Assembly (NCBI GenBank): GCA_025617375.2
Contig: JAMYGW020000004.1
Location: forward strand, 868,001 to 932,000
DNA: 64,000 nucleotides
Reading direction: 5' to 3'
Origin: Acarospora socialis
Lineage: Eukaryota; Ascomycota; Lecanoromycetes; Acarosporales; Acarosporaceae
Under the pieces are notes generated by a model. That model did not search any database and was not told the DNA's origin. It worked only from the letters and a program-made list of their open reading frames with translations. This document shows, piece after piece, positions 57,979 through 64,000 of the stretch (positions are counted from its first letter, which is position 1; every line of letters begins with the position of its first letter). A program made the translations under genes and the position numbers.

Positions 57979-60900
57979 ATGGCAAGTGCAGACGCAGCAT
58001 CCTCGATCTCAGTCACCGTTCGAGTCCGACCATTTACCGTCCGAGAAGCAGCGCAATTGACAAAGTGCGACGACGGTCCTTTGTTTCTCGGCGATGGTTC
58101 GCTCGCGGCTGTTCCAACACCGAAGCTTAATGCAAAAGGCTTACGCTCCGTGATCAAGGTGTTAGACGACAAATGCTTGTATGATGATACCATTCCCCGC
58201 CTTGTTGGGTTGCTGCTGAATTTATTACAGAGTCTTTGATCCTCCAGAAGATAATCCTGTCCAGCGTTTCTCCAAATCGGTCGTACCCAACGGCAAGAGG
58301 GTCAAGGATCAGACATTTGGGTTTGATAGAATATTTGATGAGAACGCGACGCAAGAGGAGGTATTCGAGTCTACCACGAAGGATCTGCTGGACAGTGTTC
58401 TGGATGGATACAACGCAACGGTCTTTGCGTACGGAGCTACAGGATGTGGAAAGACTCATACAATCACCGGAACGCCTCAAGAACCAGGGATAATACATCT
58501 GACAATGCAAGATCTTTTCGAACGTATAGCAGAGAAGACGGAGGAGAAGGTGATAGAGGTTTCGCTGTCATACCTGGAAATCTACAACGAGACCATCCGC
58601 GATCTGCTTGTGCCGGGAGGTAGCAAAGCTGGTCTGATGCTGCGCGAAGATGCCAACCAGGGCGTGTCTGTCGCTGGTCTATCGAGTCATCGCCCACAAA
58701 ATGTACAAGAAGTCATGAGCATGATCAGGGAAGGAAACGCGTACAGGACAATGTCCCCAACGGAAGCAAATGCGACATCGTCCAGATCCCATGCCGTTCT
58801 TCAGATCAATGTGTCACAAAAAGACCGCAACGCACCCATCGACGAAGACCACACCATGGCTGCATTGAGTATCATTGATCTCGCAGGAAGCGAACGAGCT
58901 AGCGCTACAAAAAACCGAGGTGAAAGGTTGATTGAGGGTGCGAACATCAACAAGTCCCTGCTTGCCCTAGGAAGCTGTATAAACGCACTTTGCGATCCGA
59001 GGAAGAAGAACCACGTTCCATACCGCAACTCGAAGCTAACGAGGCTGTTGAAGTTCTCTCTGGGTGGCAATTGTAAGACGGTGATGATTGTCTGTGTCAG
59101 TCCGTCGAGTCAGCATTTCGACGAAACTCAGAACACGCTGCGATATGCGAATCGAGCGAAGAACATACAAACCAAGGTCACAAGGAATACATACAACGTC
59201 AGTCGTCATGTTAAAGACTTCCTGGTCAAGATCAACGAGCAGATGGCTATGATCAAACATCTTCAAGAGCAGCAGAAAGACTACGAGCGCTTAGCGTTTC
59301 AGAGATTCCGGAAGCAAAGCGAGAAACGGGAACTGGTTGCAAGAGAAGGCGTTGCCAGAATAAGAAATGCATACAACAACTCAGCTGCCGAGAGGCAGGA
59401 GAGATTGGGCAACATGAAGAACCTCAGGCAGATCGAGCGGAGGATTGCGATGATCTCTTCCTGGGTTGCAGCGTTTGATCACGTATGTGATAGTCACGAA
59501 GAAGAGGGACCACCGGATAATCTTCAAGCCATGCGCAAAACGGCACAGGGCATCCTGATAGAGCTGGAGGGAAGCAGGCAACACTACCACCAACGGCTTG
59601 CAAAGAGCAACTGGCAGCGAGCAATTGATTCAGCGGTTCAGAACAGCGTAAAGCAGCTGACGGAGATTGATGGTGTCGGTGAAGGTTCAGATACTGACAG
59701 CTTAATAAGAGAGGCGGAGCTGTTAAAGTCCAGTGCAGACCGAGAGGCTTTGTTGGCAGTTGCAGAACAAGATAAAGCTGGGGAGGCAGCTGTTGTACAA
59801 ACACTGCTTCGCGCTCACTTCGAAACTGTTGCGGCTATCGGTGGTATCCTCGAGATGGACGAGTCCGAGGCGATCGAGGTGGCGAAGGGCATCCTGGGTC
59901 AAATCCTCAGTACATCTATAACCGCAGCATCGCAGGTCATCAAACCAGATGGAAGTATGGTACTGGTAGAGGCGTTCCCACCTACTCGTTCTGGTACTCC
60001 CAAGAGGAAGAAGCCAGTTGGTATGGTGGGACTTGGAGTCTCCCCCATGAAGCCCAATCTGGCTGCGCTCCTCGGTAGCGCTAGCCAACCAACCTCGTCT
60101 CCCATGAGGGCTTCTCCGAAACGACGGAAAGTAGTAGTTGGAAAGAAAGGTGTCTCTTTCACACCGAAGAAGAAAACACCGTTGAAAAACTCGAAACGAG
60201 TTGTGCGCTGGCGGGATGACACACAGGATGGAGCCTTGGAAGAGTTTGAGAAAACGCCGAAAAAGCTGGACTTCACCCCGGAGGTCGAGGCGCCGGAGCC
60301 GACAGAAGCAATCGTTGCTCCTATGATGCCGCCTCCACTTTCTGTGCACATTGGGGAGTTTCAATCCAGTTCAAATGAGTCCTCACCCATTCCCGCGCCT
60401 CCAACGACGTCTTTCAATACGAAGTCGAAAAACAACCGCTTCAAGACTGGATTCCTCGCGAAGAAAACCGATGGGTCCCCTCTACCACCTACTCTCACAA
60501 ACTTTTCCTCGGATTCCGATCATTCTCCGTTGCGAGACCTCGAGCCAAGCAAGGCCTCGAATCGATCTGCTCTCCAATATGTCGAGAACGCAGCGAGTGA
60601 CGGCAGCTTCAATGGCAGCAGTCACATCTCGTCCGACGACAACGAAGACAAATGGAAAGGAGACCGCAACGACGCAATGAGGATCAAATCCGCCTTGAAA
60701 CGCGCCTCTTCGGGCCCCGGGGGCTTTCCGAATTCCTCGAGCACAGCGGTGCGCGCGCAGCGAAGACGAAGTCCCACAGCCGCAACATCAGGAAGCCCAC
60801 CAGGCGAGAACGCAACGTTCACGGCATCCCATTCGCGCCGAATGGTGAAGAGCGAGAAAGAGAACGATTGGAAAACGAGCGTCTTGAGTCCGCGATCGGC

Positions 60901-61060
60901 TCCTGTGATCAAAGGCAGACGCACGACACTGGGCGAGGGTCGATCGAAGGATTCGGGACTGGCAGGTCGTGAAGCCGTGCGGCCGAGCACGGCGGTGACT
61001 GGGAGTGGAGGGAATGCAAGGGGAAGCCTCATGGCGGCGGGTAAAGGCAATTGGAGATGA
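57979..61060 (+). CDS. KIP3: Kinesin-8 motor (Kip3/Klp5/Klp6 type)
   Basis: A plus-end-directed motor that shortens microtubules and aligns chromosomes and the spindle. Exons 57979-58178 and 58231-61060 give 1,009 aa; the 52-bp intron joins DDKCL to VFDPPEDNP. The motor domain spans about 10-370: ISVTVRVRPFTVREA, P-loop FAYGATGCGKTHTITG (near 135), switch I NATSSRSHAVLQI (near 246), switch II LSIIDLAGSERASATKNRGE (near 280), then GANINKSLLALGSCINAL and VPYRNSKLTRLLKFSLGGN. The insert in loop 2 (NPVQRFSKSVVPNGKRVKDQ) is basic, as in kinesin-8. A neck/coiled region follows, then a long basic Ser/Pro tail with likely CDK-type SP/TP sites and NLS-like KRKKP, KRRK and KKKTPLKNSKR. The tail probably binds microtubules; that is family inference. 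Confidence 0.94.
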
Positions 61061-61364
61061 TGGTCTTGTCTGTAGGGCCAGTCAACAGGCGTTGTAATTG
61101 GGATTTTGATCGTGGGGTGTACGGTCTATGGGGTTTATCATGGTACTCTGCATTGACAAGTGTCAGAATTCAGCATTGATTTTCCCGCATTCTGTAGTCT
61201 CCACGAAACATCGCCACATTAGCACTATCACCGTGTAACGATCGCATTGCCGCTTCTCTTACGGCTCTGGCCGCTTGCTTGAACCGAGTAGGTAGCGTGT
61301 CTATAAGTTGGATTGGAAAGCAAGACTCATTTAAAGCGACCATCCCGTCCCCGATGCACCAAGC
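61061..61364. other. Intergenic between convergent genes
   Basis: 3' flanks of kinesin-8 and the EthD-domain gene. Nothing else seen. Confidence 0.55.
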
Positions 61365-61733
61365 TCAACCGCCTGTGACAAACTCCTCAACCACCACGGC
61401 CCTAGTGCGATCCCGAATCAAGAACCGTCCCTCATCTTCCACAATCTTCTCCCCGCCGCCATCCTTTCGCAATTCCTTCACCCATGCTTCGTGCGCAGCC
61501 TCGTCAGCAAATCCGATCTCGGTGACAACGTCGAAGTCGATCTGTGGCCCGACCGCGGCTGTACGTATGTCGGTTGCAGAACCTCGTCGGATATATTGGC
61601 GCTTGTACAGGATAGGGGGCGTGTTTCCGGAGCAAGAGATGACGAGAGGGACGTGGTGGTTCTCGTAGTGGTCGATGAAGTCGTCGGTGGACATGTCGGC
61701 CCGTTTGGTGAGGAAGGCGAGGATTTTGTACAT
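61365..61733 (-). CDS. EthD-domain protein
   Basis: A 122-aa single-exon protein with the dimeric alpha/beta-barrel EthD fold. It opens MYKILAFLTKRADMSTDDFI, then HYENHHVPLVISCSG (the conserved YE..H.PL segment), IDFDVVTEIGFADEAAHEAW and a C-terminal strand FLIRDRTRAVVVEEFVT. Family members include small proteins near fungal pigment and polyketide genes and proteins of unknown role. No biosynthetic genes adjoin it here (kinesin-8 and MsrA are neighbours), so I do not infer a pathway. The ATG at 61,733 is the natural start and needs no intron. Confidence 0.87.
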   Translation of the reverse strand: MYKILAFLTKRADMSTDDFIDHYENHHVPLVISCSGNTPPILYKRQYIRRGSATDIRTAAVGPQIDFDVVTEIGFADEAAHEAWVKELRKDGGGEKIVEDEGRFLIRDRTRAVVVEEFVTGG

Positions 61734-62272
61734 GCTGGCAAGAGCGAGCTTCCACCTGTACTGGCTACGTGATGACTATTGAGTAGAGAAGAAGTCAAGG
61801 CCGGGTTTGTGATGCTTGTTCAAGTGGATAAGGGCATCTTTGTGTGGATTCATATAGAACTCCTGGACGAGCATCAGGGGGCTTTGCTTATGAAGCCATG
61901 GGATTGATTAATTGATGCTTATCGAGTCACGAGGTTAGTAGTATCAGTCAACTTAGAGAGCTTCATGTTGCAAAGCGTCATTATCATAGATGCATCAACG
62001 TACTGTGCAACAACCTTGACGTTACATCAAGTCCGTAGGAATTCGGATGATTAGTCATATCTGAGATCAAGTCAGCCAATGATAACGCAATCGCATAGAT
62101 TTGTCACCCCGCCATCGATGATGTCAATGATTCCATATCATCAACAAGAATTCGCACTGTACTCTTGCCCCTCAACTCGTCTATAAATCAATTCACATAA
62201 AATCCTACTTCTGAATCATCCAACCTGAAGCTCTCACCTCTCCAACTCCTCTTCTCAACCTCTATCCTCTTC
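61734..62272. other. Divergent intergenic region
   Basis: Shared promoter space of the EthD gene (minus) and MsrA (plus), AT-rich at 61,900-62,200. No gene seen. Confidence 0.5.
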
Positions 62273-63013
62273 ATGGCCGCCACCATGCCAGCGTTCCTAA
62301 ACCGCCTCTTCCGGCCCTTCACCTCCAGCACCCGCATGAGTTTCAATCCGGAAGGCGGCGCACAAGTCATTCCAGAAGGAAGTCAGAAAGCAACCGTCGC
62401 GGCGGGCTGTTTCTGGGGCGTCGAACACCTATACCGGAAGCACTTCGGGGGCAAGGGCCTTCTAGACGCACGAGTCGGGTACATTGGCGGCGACACCAAG
62501 AACCCGAGTTATAGGAGTGTGTGCTCAGGGCGGACTGGCCGTGAGTCTATATCGGACGACCCTTGTATTATATGGCCATACTAACGGTGTCGAGACTTGC
62601 AGACGCCGAAGCCCTTCAAGTGACCTTTGACCCGAACCAAGTCACCTACCGACAACTGCTCGAGTTCTTCTACAAGATGCACGACCCCACGACCAAGAAC
62701 CGGCAGGGCGCCGACACCGGCACGCAGTATCGCAGCGCCATCTTCTTTCACGACGAGGAGCAGGAGAAGACGGCGAAGGAGGTGACGGAGAAGGCGCAGA
62801 AGGAGTGGTGGCGGAGCGGCACCATCTCGACGCAGATTCTGCCCGCGGGCGAGTGGTGGGATGCGGAGAAGTATCATCAGTTGTATCTCGAGAACAATCC
62901 GGGTGGATATGAGTGTCCTGCACAGTGAGTTGGTCTGATGTGGTGGGTGAATGACTGTGTTGCTAACTCGACTGAATAGTTATGTTCGATCTTTTCCACC
63001 GCTTTCTTCATAG
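62273..63013 (+). CDS. MXR1: Peptide-methionine (S)-S-oxide reductase, MsrA
   Basis: Repairs oxidised methionine using thioredoxin. Exons 62273-62540, 62603-62924 and 62980-63013 give 207 aa. Junctions restore SGRTG-HAEALQVTFDP and GGYECPA-HYVRSFPPLSS. The catalytic motif AAGCFWGVEHLYRK has its cysteine near residue 46. Next come VGYIGGDTKNPSYRSVCSG, DTGTQYRSAIF and AEKYHQLYLENNPGGYECPA, all standard for the family. The last exon adds only 11 residues and would be missed by ORF calling. The first 21 residues (MAATMPAFLNRLFRPFTSST) are basic/hydrophobic without acids, so translation from the first ATG may target mitochondria, and from the internal ATG (MSFNPEGG) the cytosol. That duality is inferred. 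Confidence 0.95.
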
Positions 63014-63653
63014 GGTTTCGTAACGGCTCTCATTAATTATGGTTGATCTTTTGTAGTATATCACAATGGCGTAAAAGCATACTACATTTTCGCCTTCGGC
63101 TCAGATAGTAGTTATGACCTGTGAAACTCCCTTCATCCTCAGTACGAGACATTGACACCTGCTGAGTTATGCAGATTGGCAAAGCTAGGGACAAGTACTA
63201 AGAGGATGAGCAACACTGTACGCCGGCTTATAGCTTTGCTGTTCGAAGGTTCATGTAGAATTTTGCAATGTTGACGGGAGTTCCTTTAACTGGAAATATA
63301 TGTTTCTCTTCCAGTTATAGTCTACCTATGCAGGTATCGGAGCTGTTGTTATATCAAGTTGCATCGGGCTGAAGAACCTCTGATATTTAATTCGACGATT
63401 GTTGGGTGGCGTAAGGCTGTCAAACTAAAGCGGAGCCTCCATCTCGGGGCATTTTTCCGGCCGAGATCCCGGTCTTGGCGTCTCGATTCAACGCTTATCG
63501 GCTATCATCGGCCTGATATGGATACCTTCACCACTCAGTGACGGGTAGATTAATGAACGAGTAATAAGATAGAGGTATAAGGGTAGCCGTTCTGTTTGAA
63601 TCAAATTACATTCTCTGTCCATCTGTCCTGTCCCATCTGTCCCTTTCGATTGT
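63014..63653. other. Intergenic, proline dehydrogenase promoter
   Basis: MsrA 3' flank and upstream region of the right-edge gene. Short ORFs unrecognised. Confidence 0.5.
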
Positions 63654-64000
63654 ATGACAATGTGTCTCCGATCCAAGCAGCCGTGCCTCCTATCGGGCAG
63701 CAAATCAGTGTTCAAAAGCGCATCGACTACCCGCTGGACTAGTCGAAGCCACTCGAGGAGTCAGTATGCTGTCGCTCCAGTCTCAGACGCGCCTCTCGTA
63801 CCCGTCCCACCATTATCGTCAGCGGAGCGAACCCCCTCCAACCCGCCCCTGTCCATCCTGCCTCTCTCCACCCTCATCCGCTCCTTACTATCTACCGGCG
63901 TCTCATCATCTCCCTTTCTGCTGCGACCGGCCATGTCTATACTCTCTATCCTCACGCATTCCCGATCCGCCTTCCTCAATCCAGACCGCAACCCTGTGCT
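63654..64000 (+). CDS. put1: Proline dehydrogenase (PRODH), N-terminal part, runs off the window
   Basis: A plus-strand frame is open from ATG 63,654 to the window end (115 codons). It begins MTMCLRSKQPCLLSGSKS with an Arg/Ser-rich, acid-free leader (SASTTRWTSRSHSRSQYAV), a mitochondrial presequence. It then reads PPLSILPLSTLIRSLLSTG, VSSSPFLLRPAMSILSILTH and SRSAFLNPDRNPV. That SSPFLL..LSIL.HS...LNPDRNP block is what I recall at the start of mature fungal proline oxidases, which convert proline to P5C in the mitochondrial inner membrane. The catalytic FAD barrel lies beyond the window. An adjacent second ATG (63,660) is equally possible. Minus-strand ORFs here are shadows. Assignment rests on this N-terminal block only. 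Confidence 0.68.
   Translation, partial: MTMCLRSKQPCLLSGSKSVFKSASTTRWTSRSHSRSQYAVAPVSDAPLVPVPPLSSAERTPSNPPLSILPLSTLIRSLLSTGVSSSPFLLRPAMSILSILTHSRSAFLNPDRNPV

Overview
The window is nuclear DNA from a filamentous ascomycete (Pezizomycotina). Most genes carry introns of about 50-100 bp with GT..AG ends. Protein families point the same way: two Zn2Cys6 transcription factors, an IQGAP, a DOMON/cytochrome b561 protein, a LicD-family secreted protein, fungal P450s, and a cyclophilin with a cytosolic and a mitochondrial start. I cannot name the species; the gene content would suit a Dothideomycete or a relative. I rebuilt about two dozen spliced genes by joining exons across frames and comparing them with remembered family consensus. 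Several are invisible to single-frame ORF calling (rps21, CGI121, the Tim17-family gene, the first exons of several genes, and the partial proline dehydrogenase at the right edge).

Layout. 1-1.8 kb: a decayed secondary-metabolism remnant, a methyltransferase tail and a P450 facing away from each other, each without its 5' part. 2.4-8.4 kb: SLX4 (nuclease scaffold) and a membrane-anchored M28 peptidase. 8.7-14.1 kb: an MFS transporter with two micro-exons and a Zn2Cys6 regulator, both on the minus strand. 15.3-24.8 kb, all minus: LicD-family secreted protein, CPD photolyase, ribosomal protein S21, Nudix hydrolase, IMP dehydrogenase. 26-36.8 kb: IQGAP, a tRNA-Thr-like relic, DOMON-b561 protein, cyclophilin, and exosome subunit RRP41 with a TC microsatellite in its intron. 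37.6-39 kb: a second, heavily decayed P450. 39.8-43.9 kb: CGI121 (KEOPS) divergent from a second Zn2Cys6 regulator. 45.75-46.03 kb: a near-perfect 126-bp inverted repeat (foldback hairpin). 46.2-50.6 kb: a mitochondrial BAX-inhibitor-family protein and a cNMP-binding/F-box/LRR protein. 52.6-63.0 kb: a frame-disrupted repeat-bearing orphan, a Tim17-family protein, a conserved unknown whose start codon is its whole first coding exon, a BTB protein, kinesin-8, an EthD-domain protein and MsrA. 63.65 kb to the end: the N-terminus of proline dehydrogenase.

Most intact genes are unrelated housekeeping genes (DNA repair, tRNA modification, RNA decay, GTP synthesis, cytokinesis, mitosis, protein folding, oxidative-damage repair) and do not form one pathway or operon. 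The non-housekeeping signals are the two P450 relics, the methyltransferase relic, the foldback hairpin, a repeated TACCTTAGGTA-type motif in intergenic DNA, and the repeat-bearing orphan. I found no convincing undescribed multi-gene system. The hairpin is the strongest unexplained structure.
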